Positions 53,535 through 63,066 of a stretch of 64,000 bases of DNA are shown in pieces (position 1 is the stretch's first letter; each line of letters begins with the position of its first letter). The notes under the pieces were generated by a model. It was not told the origin of the DNA, did not search any database, and saw nothing but the letters and a program-made list of their open reading frames with translations. The stretch comes from CADEED01 sp963839685 (lineage in GTDB: Bacteria; Pseudomonadota; Gammaproteobacteria; Steroidobacterales; Steroidobacteraceae): positions 1 to 64,000 of the forward strand of contig CAWIVS010000010.1 in NCBI GenBank assembly GCA_963839685.1. Direction: 5' to 3'. Both the position numbers and the translations under genes were made by a program.

Positions 53535-53568
53535 TTCACATCAAAAACTTCACAATGTGAATTTCACA
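53535..53568. promoter_or_regulatory. Candidate operator between aceA and its regulator: three TTCACA repeats and an inverted repeat
   Basis: TTCACA occurs at 53535-53540, 53549-53554 and 53563-53568, that is at exact 14-base steps on one strand. The middle copy is part of a perfect inverted repeat TTCACA-A-TGTGAA (53549-53561). The array ends two bases before the regulator's start codon and lies upstream of aceA. It is probably bound by the DUF3612-type regulator, whose RamB-like relatives control acetate and glyoxylate genes; this link is inference. Confidence 0.6.
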
Positions 53569-53570
53569 CG

Positions 53571-55052
53571 ATGGGTACGTTAGTCCGACAAGGTCATTTC
53601 CTCGGCGCCAAGCTGCGTTCGCTGCGCAAACGCAATGGCCTGACGCTCGAGGAACTCTCGGCCCGCTGCGTGCAGATCGACGCTGCCTCCGCGCCGTCTG
53701 TTTCGTACCTCAGCATGATCGAAACCGGTCAGCGCGTGCCCTCCGACGTCATGCTCGGGCTGCTGGCGGGAATCTTCGGCAAGGCTTCCGGCTGGTTCCT
53801 GGACCAGAACACCGAGCTCGCGCCCGAACCGAAGTCGCCGAGCCGCGGCGGGCTGGCGGCGATGCCGCTGGAGCCGGGATTCCTGTTTTCCCACGACCTC
53901 TTGCAGATCGCGCTGCCGGAGTTGTTGAGCCAGACAGCGACCACGGGCAAGCAGTTCGCACAGTTGCTGATCCGCGTATGGCAGGAAACGCGCCACAACG
54001 ATTTCCCCGACATCGAGCGCGCGGCGGAGCAAGTCGGCGACCGGCAAATGCCGTTGACCGTGCAGGACCTGCTGGCGATCTGCAAGCGACTCGGGCTGCA
54101 GATTCGCTGGTTCGATGGGCAGGACAAGTCGGCGCGCGCGATGGTGCGGTCCCGGTTCGAGGCGCCCCACACGGTGTGGATCAACAAGCGCCTGAAGTCG
54201 CAGGAGCCGCGGCTCAAGTACGAACTCGCGTTCTTCGCCGGCCACCGCATCATGCACAACGGTGACGGCCTCATTTCACCGCACGAAGCCACCTGGAACG
54301 AAGTTGCGGAGGCTGCGGCTGGCGGCCCCCGCATGGGCTCGCAGGACGTGCTCTATGCCTGGCGTGATTTCGAATGCAGCTCTTTCGCGGCTGCGCTCAT
54401 GTGCCCGCGCGCGCCTTTTCGCCGCTTCCTCATCCGGGAAGCACACTCGGTCGAGGCCGGCGCGCGCCTCGGCGTGACGTCGGCGGTGATGATGCGGCGG
54501 ATGACATCGGTATCGCCCTATCGACACTGGCATTTCTTCGATGCTTACGCGCCCGGTTTCCTGCGCGCGGTTTATCGCGCCAATGGCATCCCGCTGCCCT
54601 GGGGCAACATGAGTGTCGTTCCCGACCCGTGCCCGCGCTGGGCGGTGTTCCGGCTGTTGCGAAATCCAGGCACCGGATCCGCGAAGACGGCGCACAAGCC
54701 AAGGTCGCAGATCTCGATCATGCCGGACGGCGAGCACACCCGGATGTACTGCTGTCATTCGATGCTGACTCGCGATGCCGCCGCCGTTTCGCACGTCATC
54801 TCGGTCGGCGTCGATTTGTCGCCGGCGCTGTCTGCGCAGGGTTTCGATGAGGCCGCGCTGATCCAGGCGGTGGCCGAGGCCTGTCGCAAGAACGGTGGCG
54901 ACGCACCGATTCCCGCCGAGACCAAACAGGCACTGCTCACCGTCTCCAAGGTCCTCAACATCGGCTGGATCGGCGATGCGCTGACTCACGAAGCCACGAC
55001 GATCTGCTCGCGCAGCAATCGTTGTCCCAGGTCCGCGCAGGCCTGCCACTGA
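53571..55052 (+). CDS. XRE-family regulator with DUF3612 domain (short-chain fatty acid/glyoxylate regulator-like)
   Basis: The 493-residue protein has an N-terminal XRE helix-turn-helix (about 10-70; FLGAKLRSLRKRNGLTLEEL, PSVSYLSMIETGQRVPSD) and a large C-terminal domain of the DUF3612/IrrE-like kind, with the stretches LAFFAGHRIMHNGD and CSSFAAALMCPRAPFRRF. Proteins of this type are found next to aceA and glcB and regulate short-chain fatty acid use, as RamB does in actinobacteria. Its start codon follows the TTCACA array by two bases with no ribosome site between, so the mRNA may be leaderless. It precedes glcB by 15 bases on the same strand. Confidence 0.86.
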   Translation: MGTLVRQGHFLGAKLRSLRKRNGLTLEELSARCVQIDAASAPSVSYLSMIETGQRVPSDVMLGLLAGIFGKASGWFLDQNTELAPEPKSPSRGGLAAMPLEPGFLFSHDLLQIALPELLSQTATTGKQFAQLLIRVWQETRHNDFPDIERAAEQVGDRQMPLTVQDLLAICKRLGLQIRWFDGQDKSARAMVRSRFEAPHTVWINKRLKSQEPRLKYELAFFAGHRIMHNGDGLISPHEATWNEVAEAAAGGPRMGSQDVLYAWRDFECSSFAAALMCPRAPFRRFLIREAHSVEAGARLGVTSAVMMRRMTSVSPYRHWHFFDAYAPGFLRAVYRANGIPLPWGNMSVVPDPCPRWAVFRLLRNPGTGSAKTAHKPRSQISIMPDGEHTRMYCCHSMLTRDAAAVSHVISVGVDLSPALSAQGFDEAALIQAVAEACRKNGGDAPIPAETKQALLTVSKVLNIGWIGDALTHEATTICSRSNRCPRSAQACH

Positions 55053-55067
55053 ACCAGGGGTTCAACG

Positions 55068-57260
55068 ATGGCAACTGACTACTGCGCGCGCGGTGGACTG
55101 CAAGTGTCCATCGAACTGGCGCGGCTGATCGAGCCGGAGCTTGCTCCGCAACTGGGACTGGACGCAGCGCGCTTCTGGACCGGGCTGGCCACGCTGCTGG
55201 ATCAACTGGTGCCCGTCAACAAGGCGTTGCTCGAGCGGCGCAACCAGCTGCAGCTCGACATCGACGCATGGCATCGCGCCCGGCGCGGGCAACCGTTTGA
55301 CGTGGCGGCCCACGAAGCGCACCTGGTTCGGTCTGGCTACCTGGTGCCCGAGGGACCGGACTTTCACATCGGCACGCAGAATGTCGATGCCGAGATCGCG
55401 CGCCTGGCGGGGCCGCAATTGGTGGTGCCGCTCAGCAATGCGCGCTACGCGCTGAATGCCGCCAATGCCCGCTGGGGCAGTCTTTATGACGCCTTCTACG
55501 GCACCGATGCAATCGAGGAGAGCGGAAGGCTCGCGCGCGGCGCCAGTTACAACGCCCTTCGAGGCGGTGAGGTGATCGCGCGCGCGCGCGCGGTGCTGGA
55601 TCAGGCCGTGCCGCTTGCGTCCGGCAGCCATCGGAACGCAATCAGTTACGTGGTGTCGGGCAATGCGCTTCAGGTGGCTTTGAGCGATGGTGCCCAAGTC
55701 AGCCTCTCCAGCCCGTGGCAATTCAAGGGCTACCAGGGAACGGAGACTTCTCCGACCGCACTGTTGTTCGAGCATCATGATCTGCACATCGAGGTGCGCA
55801 TCGATCGCGCGCATCCGATCGGGCGTGACGACCCGGCTGGCATTGCCGACGTCCAGCTCGAATCGGCCCTGACCACGATCATGGATCTCGAGGACTCCAT
55901 CGCGGCGGTCGACAGCGCGGACAAGGTGGCCGTGTTTCGCAACTGGTTGGGCCTGATGCGCGGCGATCTGGCGGCGCGGTTTCCCAAAGGCAGCGGCCAT
56001 GTCGATCGCAAGCTGAATGCCGATCGCGTCTATCAAGCACCGCCGGGCGGCAAGGTGCAGGTTCCCGGCCGCAGCCTGATGTTGATCCGTAATGTCGGGC
56101 ACCTGATGACGACGGATCTCATCCTGCACCAGGGCCAGGAGGCGCCCGAGGGCATCGTTGATGCCGTGGTCACCGCCATGATCGCGATGATCGACCTGAA
56201 AGGGCAGGGGAAATACCGCAACAGCCGCGCGGGGTCGGTCTATATCGTCAAGCCGAAAATGCACGGGCCCGAAGAGGTCGCGTTCGCCAACACCCTGTTC
56301 GATCGCGTCGAAGACCTGTTAGGACTTGCCCGTCACACCATGAAGATCGGTGTGATGGACGAAGAACGGCGCACGACGGTCAACCTCAAAGAGTGCATTC
56401 GCGCGGTCAAGGATCGCATCATCTTCATCAACACGGGCTTTCTCGATCGCACCGGGGATGAGATCCACACGGCCATGCAAGCGGGCGCGGTCCTGCGCAA
56501 GGGCGAGATTCGCGCCGCCGCCTGGCTCAAGGCCTATGAAGATCGCAATGTCGATATCGGGCTGGCCTGCGGAATGGCCGGTCGCGCGCAGATCGGCAAG
56601 GGCATGTGGGCAATGCCCGACCGGATGGCGGAAATGCTGAAGAGCAAGATCGCGCATCCGATGGCGGGCGCCAATACGGCCTGGGTCCCCAGCCCCACGG
56701 CCGCGACGCTGCACGCATTGCATTATCACCAGGTGCATGTTGCCGCCCGTCAACGTGAGCTGGCGACGCGGCAACCTGCCGCCCTGCGCGACATCCTGAC
56801 CGTACCTCTCGCACCGAATTCGAACTGGACGGAAGCGGAAAAACGCGAGGAGCTCGAGAACAATGCGCAGGGCATTCTCGGTTACGTGGTGCGCTGGATC
56901 GACCAGGGAATCGGCTGTTCAAAGGTGCCTGATATTCACAATGTAGGGCTGATGGAAGATCGCGCCACTTTGCGCATCTCCAGCCAGCACATCGCCAACT
57001 GGCTGCTGCACGGCGTCGCATCGCGCGATGAGGTCCTGGCGGCGCTGCAGCGGATGGCGGAGGTCGTCGATAAGCAGAACGCCGAGGATCCGTCCTATAC
57101 GCCAATGTCGCCCGGCTTCGATCGCTCATTGGCCTTCCAGGCGGCCTGCGACCTGGTGTTCAAGGGAGCCGAACAGCCCAATGGTTACACCGAGCCGCTG
57201 CTGCACGGCCGAAGGCGCGAACGCAAGAATCTGGATCCTCAAGCCGGCACGGCAGCCTGA
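55068..57260 (+). CDS. glcB: Malate synthase G
   Basis: The 730-residue protein has the length and pattern of malate synthase G (E. coli GlcB is 723): an inserted alpha/beta domain, TIM barrel with the residues around MTTDLILHQGQEAPEG, IGVMDEERRTTVNL and MAGRAQIGKGMWAMPDRM, and the C-terminal plug PNSNWTEAEKREELEN. It condenses glyoxylate with acetyl-CoA to malate, the second step of the shunt started by AceA. It is cotranscribed with the DUF3612 regulator. Its 3' end overlaps the convergent MFS gene by 22 bases. Confidence 0.95.
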   Translation: MATDYCARGGLQVSIELARLIEPELAPQLGLDAARFWTGLATLLDQLVPVNKALLERRNQLQLDIDAWHRARRGQPFDVAAHEAHLVRSGYLVPEGPDFHIGTQNVDAEIARLAGPQLVVPLSNARYALNAANARWGSLYDAFYGTDAIEESGRLARGASYNALRGGEVIARARAVLDQAVPLASGSHRNAISYVVSGNALQVALSDGAQVSLSSPWQFKGYQGTETSPTALLFEHHDLHIEVRIDRAHPIGRDDPAGIADVQLESALTTIMDLEDSIAAVDSADKVAVFRNWLGLMRGDLAARFPKGSGHVDRKLNADRVYQAPPGGKVQVPGRSLMLIRNVGHLMTTDLILHQGQEAPEGIVDAVVTAMIAMIDLKGQGKYRNSRAGSVYIVKPKMHGPEEVAFANTLFDRVEDLLGLARHTMKIGVMDEERRTTVNLKECIRAVKDRIIFINTGFLDRTGDEIHTAMQAGAVLRKGEIRAAAWLKAYEDRNVDIGLACGMAGRAQIGKGMWAMPDRMAEMLKSKIAHPMAGANTAWVPSPTAATLHALHYHQVHVAARQRELATRQPAALRDILTVPLAPNSNWTEAEKREELENNAQGILGYVVRWIDQGIGCSKVPDIHNVGLMEDRATLRISSQHIANWLLHGVASRDEVLAALQRMAEVVDKQNAEDPSYTPMSPGFDRSLAFQAACDLVFKGAEQPNGYTEPLLHGRRRERKNLDPQAGTAA

Positions 57261-58484
57261 CGGGTGACTCCGCGCTGGATGCGCCACAGCAGGAAGCAGG
57301 CCAGCAATGACGTCGCGACCACGACATAACCGGCGATGTCGTAGTGATGCAGCTTGCCATCCGGCCCCTGTTGCACGATGTGCCCCGCGACCAGCGACGC
57401 GAGTCCACCCGCCAGCTGCGAAAGGGACGCGTTGATCGCGTTGAACGAGCCACGTTGCGTGAGCGCGGGTACCTGCGACATCAGCGCCTGGAAGGGAATC
57501 AAGCGCGAGAAGATCCCCATGAACAGCACGACGTTTATCACGGTCACGACGGTGAGCGTCGTCACGCCCATGTGCGTGTAGACCAGCACCATGACGATCA
57601 TGATCGCGGTGCCGACGAAGAACACGCGCATCTTGCCCAACACGTCGGCGGCCTTTCCCACCAGCGGACCCACGAAGATCGTGGAGATGCCCGTCACGAG
57701 ATAGACGATCGGCAAGCTGTCGAGCGAGATCCCGAGGTTGTTCACCGTAAACGCGCTGCTGAAAGGCATCAGCATGAAGCCGCCGGTAGCCAGGAACAAC
57801 ACCGATACGAACGCCAGCAGGTAACGTGGCTCGGTCACGGTGTGGAGCAGGTGTTCGAAGGCGCTGTGTTCCTGCGGCGCCTTCAGGTGATCCGCGACCG
57901 GCTTCATCTGCCAGGCGATGAGCAATCCGCCAAAGATACCGAGCACCGCCAGCGCCAGGAACGGCACGTGCCAGTTCCAGCGGTTCGATAGATCGATGCC
58001 GATGGGAATGCCGAGGCATCTGGCTGGCGGCAAAGGCCGTCTGGATGAAGCCCATCACGCGACCGCGCATCTGCGGCAGAAACAGGTCGGTGGCGATGGC
58101 GAGAACCACGGAACCGATGACGCCGCCGAACAACCCGGTGACCACGCGTGCCAGCAGCAACGATTCGAAGCTCTGCGCGACACCACACCAGGCGGTGCCC
58201 GCGATGAAGCCGGCGTAGAAAAAAAGAAGCAATTTCTTTCTGTCAAAACGGTCCGCGAACCCGGCGGTGAGCAGGCCGGAGATGCCGGCGGCGAAGGCAT
58301 AGGCCGAGACGACCGTGCCGAATTGGGCCGGCGTGACGGACAGCGACGGCATGATGAGCGCGCCCAGCGGCGCCATCAGCATGAAGTCGAGAATGACGGC
58401 GAACTGCAGGAACGCCAACATCCCGACCACCACTTTCTGGTAGCGGGAGAACAACGGCGCGACAGGGGTAGTAGCGGTATTCAT
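57239..58484 (-). CDS. MFS transporter (one frameshift)
   Basis: The reconstructed protein has about 415 residues and 12 membrane helices, with helix 1 FAVILDFMLMAPLGAL, the A-motif FADRFDRKKLLLFFY and the C-terminal half VPFLALAVLGIFGGLLIAW to WRIQRGV. As read the frame breaks near 58014, where an extra C in a CC pair changes SQMLGIPIGID into SQMPRHSHRH. Upstream and downstream halves are both conserved. The group resembles drug/H+ antiporters. Substrate unknown; the neighbouring genes give no hint. Confidence 0.8.
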
Positions 58485-58537
58485 GGACGCGCACCCTATC
58501 GCGCGGTCGTGATGGTTTCGTCCACCGAAATGGGCAG

Positions 58538-58573
58538 TTCAATTCGCGGCGGCGGGCGCTAGAATAATAGCGC
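58538..58573 (+). promoter_or_regulatory. Weak promoter candidate with overlapping inverted repeat
   Basis: TAGAAT at 58560-58565 matches five of six -10 positions; a weak -35 (TTCAAT) lies 16 bases upstream. The -10 falls inside the inverted repeat GCGCTA-GAATAA-TAGCGC (58556-58573). The position, between divergent MFS and hydrolase genes, suits a regulated start of the hydrolase. Confidence 0.3.
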
Positions 58574-58702
58574 GGGATTCGACGCGTCGGTCGCAAGCTC
58601 CTTCAAGCCTCCGCTGGTTCCCACAAGAGACACTTCCGGCCATCGATCACGATGCTCCACTAACAGGATCCCGCTTCCTTGCAGGCCACAGGAGGCACGC
58701 AC

Positions 58703-59544
58703 ATGAGCACGATCACGACGAAAGACGGCACGACCATTTACTACAAGGACTGGGGCAAGGGCCCGGTCATCACCTTCTCGCACGGATGGCCTCTGAACTC
58801 CGACATGTGGGACGCCCAGATGCTGTTTCTCGCGAAGCAGGGTTTCCGCGTCGTGGCACACGATCGTCGTGGCCATGGCCGATCCAGCCAGGCATTCGTC
58901 CGGAAACGACATGGACGGATATGCCGACGACCTGGCAGAGCTGGTCGAGGCCCTGGATCTCAGGGACATCACGATGGTGGGACATTCGACTGGTGGCGGA
59001 GAAGTTGCGCGCTACATCGGCCGGTACGGCACGAAGCGTGTGGCGAAGGCAGTCCTCATCGCCGCCGTGCCGCCGATCATGTTGAAATCTGAGGCCAATC
59101 CAGAAGGGCTCCCCATCGAAATCTTCGACGGCTTGCGGGGCGCCTTGCTCAAGGATCGCTCGCAGACCTACAAAGACTTCGCTCCGCAGTTCTTTGGCGC
59201 CAACCGACCTGGTGCGCAGGTCTCCCAGGGCACGCTGGATCAGTTCTGGCTCTGGAGCATGCAATCCGGTCTCAAGAATTCGTACGAGAGCATCAAGGCC
59301 TTTTCTGAAACCGACTTCACTGAAGACCTCAAGAAGTTCGATATCCCGACCCAGGTCATGCACGGCGAGGACGATCAGATCGTGCCGGTCAAGAATTCGG
59401 CGAGGAAGTCAGCGCAGCTGATCAAGGGGGCCGTGGAAATCTACTATCCGGGCCTGTCGCACGGCCTCATTGCCACACATCCCGATGCTCATCAACCGTG
59501 ACTTGCTGGCGTTCTGCAAGCAGGCCGAACGGAAGGTCGCCTGA
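58703..59544 (+). CDS. Alpha/beta hydrolase, non-haem chloroperoxidase-like (two frameshifts)
   Basis: The reconstructed protein has about 280 residues and the alpha/beta-hydrolase arrangement: oxyanion HG (FSHGWPLNSDMW), nucleophile elbow GHSTGGGE, acid in MHGEDDQIVP and His in GLSHGL. This matches the chloroperoxidase/esterase family. ATG 58703 has a strong ribosome site GGAGG at 58691-58695. Frames break near 58893 (extra G before SGNDMDGY) and near 59485, after which the correct end is DLLAFCKQAERKVA with stop at 59542-59544. Substrate unknown; such enzymes are usually esterases with a promiscuous perhydrolase activity. Confidence 0.8.
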
Positions 59545-59575
59545 CGTATGCGGCCTGGAGTCGAGGAGAAAGCCG

Positions 59576-60615
59576 ATGAACATCGTGAACACCGAACCGA
59601 CCATCACTGAGCGCGAGGCGGCGCAGGTCGATGCGCGCGAACACCTCGAACGCCACACCGTGGTCTTCGTTCACGGGCTCTGGCTGCTACCCTCGAGCTG
59701 GGATCGTTGGGTGACGCTGTTCGAGGAGGCCGGCCTGCGTGGCGAGTCGACACCAGGCTGGCCCGACGATCCCGCGACGGTCGCCGAGGCCAGCAGAACA
59801 CCCCGAGGTGTTCGCGGGCAAGGGGATCACTGAGATCGCCGACTACCAGGAGGCGATCATCCGCCGGCTGGATCGCAAGCCCGTGGTCATCGGCCACTCC
59901 TTCGGCGGCCTGCTGACCATGATTCTCGCGGGGCGCGGCCTCGCCGCCGCGTCGATCGCGATCAGCCCGGCTCCGTTCCGCGGCGTGCTCCCGCTGCCTA
60001 TCGCGGCGCTGCGCACGGCCAGCGTCGCGCTGCGCAATCCGGCGAACTGGAACCGCGCGGTCCCGCTCACCTATGAGCAGTTCCGCTACAGCTTCGCGAA
60101 CGTGGTCGGCGAGGACGAGGCGAAGGAGCTGTATCTCGGCTACTCGGTCGCCGGTGCGGGTGAACCGCTTTTCCAGGCGGCGTCCGCGAATTTGAATCCG
60201 TGGTCAGAGGCGAAGGTCGACTCGAAGAACCCGGAGCGAGGCCCGATGCTGATCATCTCGGCCGACTCGGACCACACGGTTCCCGTGGGCTATCGCGAAC
60301 GCGTCCTACAAGAAGCAGAAGCGCAACAGCGGCGTGACCGAGATCGTCAAGATGCCGGGCCGCGGGCACTCCCTGACGATCGACGCAGGCTGGCGGGAGG
60401 TCGCCGAGAAGTCACTCAAATTCGCACAGCGCTTCACCGCTCCCGTTCAGCCCGCAAGGCAGACGGAAGGTCGCGCAGGGATGATCCATGAACCTGGTCC
60501 AACACATCCTCGAGGACGCGCAGCGACGGCTGGCGGTGCTGAGACTGGACGCCTCGATCCGGGACATCGCCGGGATCCTGGCAAACCCGGTCACACCGCT
60601 CGTCGTCGTCTGTGA
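59576..60615 (+). CDS. Alpha/beta hydrolase (two or three frameshifts)
   Basis: Starting at ATG 59576, the reconstructed protein has an alpha/beta hydrolase core: VVFVHGLWLLPSSWDRW, nucleophile GHSFGG, acid region ISADSDHTVP and His in PGRGHSLT. The frame breaks at 59801-59804 (an extra C in a run of four) and at about 60286. As read the last frame stays open to 60615, overlapping the CBS gene by 128 bases; one more shift would allow the stop at 60482-60484, which is more natural. It follows the chloroperoxidase-like gene by 31 bases. The substrate is not predictable. Confidence 0.75.
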
Positions 60616-60934
60616 CAGCGAAGGCGTCGCGTTGGGCGTGGTGTCGAGCATGGACATCGTCAACGCCTTGAGCCACGACAGCAGTGAAGCAGTCAACGCA
60701 AACGCGGCAGCGCTGATGACCCAGCCGATTCGTTCGTGCGCCCCGGACCAGACACTGCAATCCATATGGGAGGCGATGGGCGCGGGATGCGTGCGATGCA
60801 TTCCGGTGCTCGACAAGGCGGGCAGGCCGCTGGGCGTCGTTCACGCGCGTGACGTGGCACGCGCGCTCCTCGACGAGGTGACGCACGAAGAAGTCTTACT
60901 GCGCGACTATGTACTGGGCATTGGTTATCAATAA
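60488..60934 (+). CDS. Tandem CBS-domain protein
   Basis: The 148-residue protein consists of two CBS motifs (about 10-65 and 75-135; VSSMDIVNALSHDS, MTQPIRSCAPDQTLQSIWEA, HARDVARALLDEV), with no other domain. Stand-alone CBS pairs bind adenine nucleotides and act as energy sensors for partner proteins. The start ATG 60488 lies within the frame of the damaged hydrolase upstream, so those boundaries are uncertain. It lies tail to tail with a response regulator, with no partner enzyme evident. Confidence 0.82.
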   Translation: MNLVQHILEDAQRRLAVLRLDASIRDIAGILANPVTPLVVVCDSEGVALGVVSSMDIVNALSHDSSEAVNANAAALMTQPIRSCAPDQTLQSIWEAMGAGCVRCIPVLDKAGRPLGVVHARDVARALLDEVTHEEVLLRDYVLGIGYQ

Positions 60935-60941
60935 GCGCCGC

Positions 60942-61706
60942 TCAACGCACGACTTCGACGGGGACGGTGAGCACATATCCCGCTCCCCGCTCGGTGTGAA
61001 TCAATTCACGTCTGGGCTCCTGGCTGGCATCATGCGCTTCGAGCTTTTTGCGCAGACGACCCACCTGGGTGTCGATCGCGCGGTCGTAGACCTCGCTATC
61101 GTGCAGATGCGACATGCTGAGCAACTGCTCCCGCGTAAGCACTCGTTGCGGCGAGGCGAGAAACGCCGCGAGCAGGTTGAACTCGGCATTCCTCAGCGTC
61201 ATTGCTTCACCCTGCGGTGACTTCAGGCGCCGCACCCGGACATTCAGCTCCCAGCCTGCGAAGCGGTAGGCGCGTATTTTCGCCAACCCATCCGCCACGG
61301 TTTCGTGGGCGCGTGACCTGCGCAGCAGAGCGCGAATGCGCGCCAGCAGCTCGCGCGGCGAAAAGGGCTTCGTCAGGTAGTCGTCCGCGCCCAGCTCCAG
61401 TGCCATCACCCGATCAGCTTCCTCCTTGCATCCGGTCAGCATGATGATCGGCATGTTGGAATCGGCGCGTATGCGGCGCGCGATGTCCATTCCGTTCTCG
61501 CCGGGCAGCTTCAGGTCGAGAATCAGGAGGTCGATCATCTGGTGTCCGGTCACGCGTGCGATTTCTCCTCCGCTCGCAAGCGCCGTGACCTGGATTTCGT
61601 TATCACCCAGGTAGTCGACGACCATCTGGCGTATCGACGGATCGTCATCGACGACCAGAACGTGAGTCGGCGCAGGCGACAGTTTCTCGGGCGAAGTCGC
61701 ACTCAT
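60942..61706 (-). CDS. OmpR/PhoB-type response regulator
   Basis: From ATG 61706 the protein has 254 residues: receiver domain (VLVVDDDPSIRQ, phosphoacceptor D64 in LILDLKLPG, lysine in LTKPF) and winged-helix DNA-binding domain (MTLRNAEFNLLAAFLASPQ, DRAIDTQVGRLRKKLE). No histidine kinase is adjacent, so it is an orphan here. The upstream intergenic region (61707-61844) holds a TTGACA-like sequence without a partner -10. Targets unknown. Confidence 0.9.
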   Translation of the reverse strand: MSATSPEKLSPAPTHVLVVDDDPSIRQMVVDYLGDNEIQVTALASGGEIARVTGHQMIDLLILDLKLPGENGMDIARRIRADSNMPIIMLTGCKEEADRVMALELGADDYLTKPFSPRELLARIRALLRRSRAHETVADGLAKIRAYRFAGWELNVRVRRLKSPQGEAMTLRNAEFNLLAAFLASPQRVLTREQLLSMSHLHDSEVYDRAIDTQVGRLRKKLEAHDASQEPRRELIHTERGAGYVLTVPVEVVR

Positions 61707-61844
61707 GTGTGTTGGCGCTCCATCCAGCATGGAGGAAACATGCACGCGAAGTATCGCACCGGCAGGTCTTCCCCTAAAACAATTGTGTCAAATGGCAAAA
61801 ATGCGGGTGCTCGTTACACATTCGTGACTGGTTGATGGTCTGAA

Positions 61845-62228
61845 ATGATCATCGTGCAGCAAAAGGACCGCATCCTTGTCGTCGAACCAGACGACTTGAT
61901 TCTTGGCTTGCTCGAGCGCTGGCTAGGCGAAGCAGGCTATGCAGTTGTCGTGGAAGCCTCGCTGACGCCGCCTCAGGTCAATGGCGACGTAGGAGAACCG
62001 CACCTCGTCATCATCGACGTCCCGGATCCCCTGGGTGCCGACAAGATCATCAAGTCCGTCAGGGAGGTGCATGCCAGCCCGATACTGCTTCTCTCCGCCA
62101 GATTCAGGCTGGGTACGGGCTCCTCCAACTCCGTGGCGCGCCAGCTCGGAGTGCGCAGCGTTCTGCCGAAGCCGTTCACGCGCGCCGAGTTGCTGTCGGC
62201 GGTAGGCGAGTCAATCGACGGCCCATGA
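61845..62228 (+). CDS. Receiver-domain protein
   Basis: The 127-residue protein has a receiver fold with a less acidic pocket than usual (VVEPDDLILG), phosphoacceptor D58 in VIIDVPDP, a serine switch in LLLSARF and the lysine in LPKPFTR. All three key positions are present, so phosphorylation is possible. There is no output domain. It is divergent from the OmpR-type regulator. It may be a phosphate sink or partner in a relay with that or another kinase. Confidence 0.75.
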   Translation: MIIVQQKDRILVVEPDDLILGLLERWLGEAGYAVVVEASLTPPQVNGDVGEPHLVIIDVPDPLGADKIIKSVREVHASPILLLSARFRLGTGSSNSVARQLGVRSVLPKPFTRAELLSAVGESIDGP

Positions 62229-62243
62229 GCAGGAATCGTGGGG

Positions 62244-63066
62244 CTATCCATTGATCAACTTCATTTCCAACAGGTTGCTTTGCCATTCAGGTCCGAAGCC
62301 CTTGTCGTCGTAACGGAGGAGAGCGCTTGCCGCGGCCTCGAGCCGCTTCAGCAGCAGCCGGAGCAGAAAAGAAGCGACGCTGATCCTCGCCACGCCAAGG
62401 TCGGCAAGCTCACGAAGCGCGATGGTTCCCGGACCGTACAGGACGTTTGTCGGGCCGAGGGCGACGTATTCCCGAATGGCAGCTGCGTCCCACAAGAAAA
62501 TCGGGTAGACGCAATCAGCGCCGGCATCGAAGTACTTCCGGGCACGCTTCAGTCCTTCCTCGAGCTGGCCCTTGTGATAGTGCACGTCGACTCGGGCGTT
62601 GATGACGGCGTCGAAGCCACGGGCACGCGCGGCCGCCTTGATGGCGGCAATACGCGCCGCGTGTCGGTCGGCGTCGACAAGAGTGCCGGCTCGATGGTCC
62701 GTGTCTTCGAGGTTCGCCGCACAGGCGCCTGCATCAGCGAGGCGAGCGACGAATTCTTCCGCTGACAATCCGTAGCCATCCTCCAGGTCCGCCGTGACCG
62801 GCAGTCTCACCGCGTCGGCGATGCGCCGCAGCGCGCCAAACGCGACATCGGCTGGAAGGTGGCTGTGATCCTCATAACCATTTACTGGGCGCGAGCGCGT
62901 TGCTGGCCGTGGCAATGGCGCGCATGCCTGCGGATTCAACCACCAGGGCGCTCGTCGGGTCCCAAACGTTGGCCAGGATCAGGGGATCGCCCGGAACATG
63001 CAGCTTGCGCAGCTTCTCGGCGTCCGCGGCAACGTCGTGTCCACTGGATTTCGTTTGCTCGGTCAT
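62244..63066 (-). CDS. Isocitrate lyase/PEP mutase family protein (one frameshift)
   Basis: The reconstructed protein has about 273 residues and the ICL/PEPM fold, with LANVWDPTSALVVESAGM, metal-binding ADLEDGYGLSAEEF and INARVDVHYH. The frame breaks at about 62885, where an extra C in a run of three changes APVNGYEDHSH into APSKWL and a stop. The catalytic KKCGH of isocitrate lyase is absent, so it is a lyase of the PEPM/oxaloacetate or methylisocitrate-like kind. Its ATG overlaps the stop of the upstream epimerase gene by four bases. The substrate is unknown. Confidence 0.82.

Noticed and set aside
61786..61791. A minus-strand TTGACA as promoter of the OmpR-type gene
   Set aside because: No acceptable -10 element was found 16-18 bases away.
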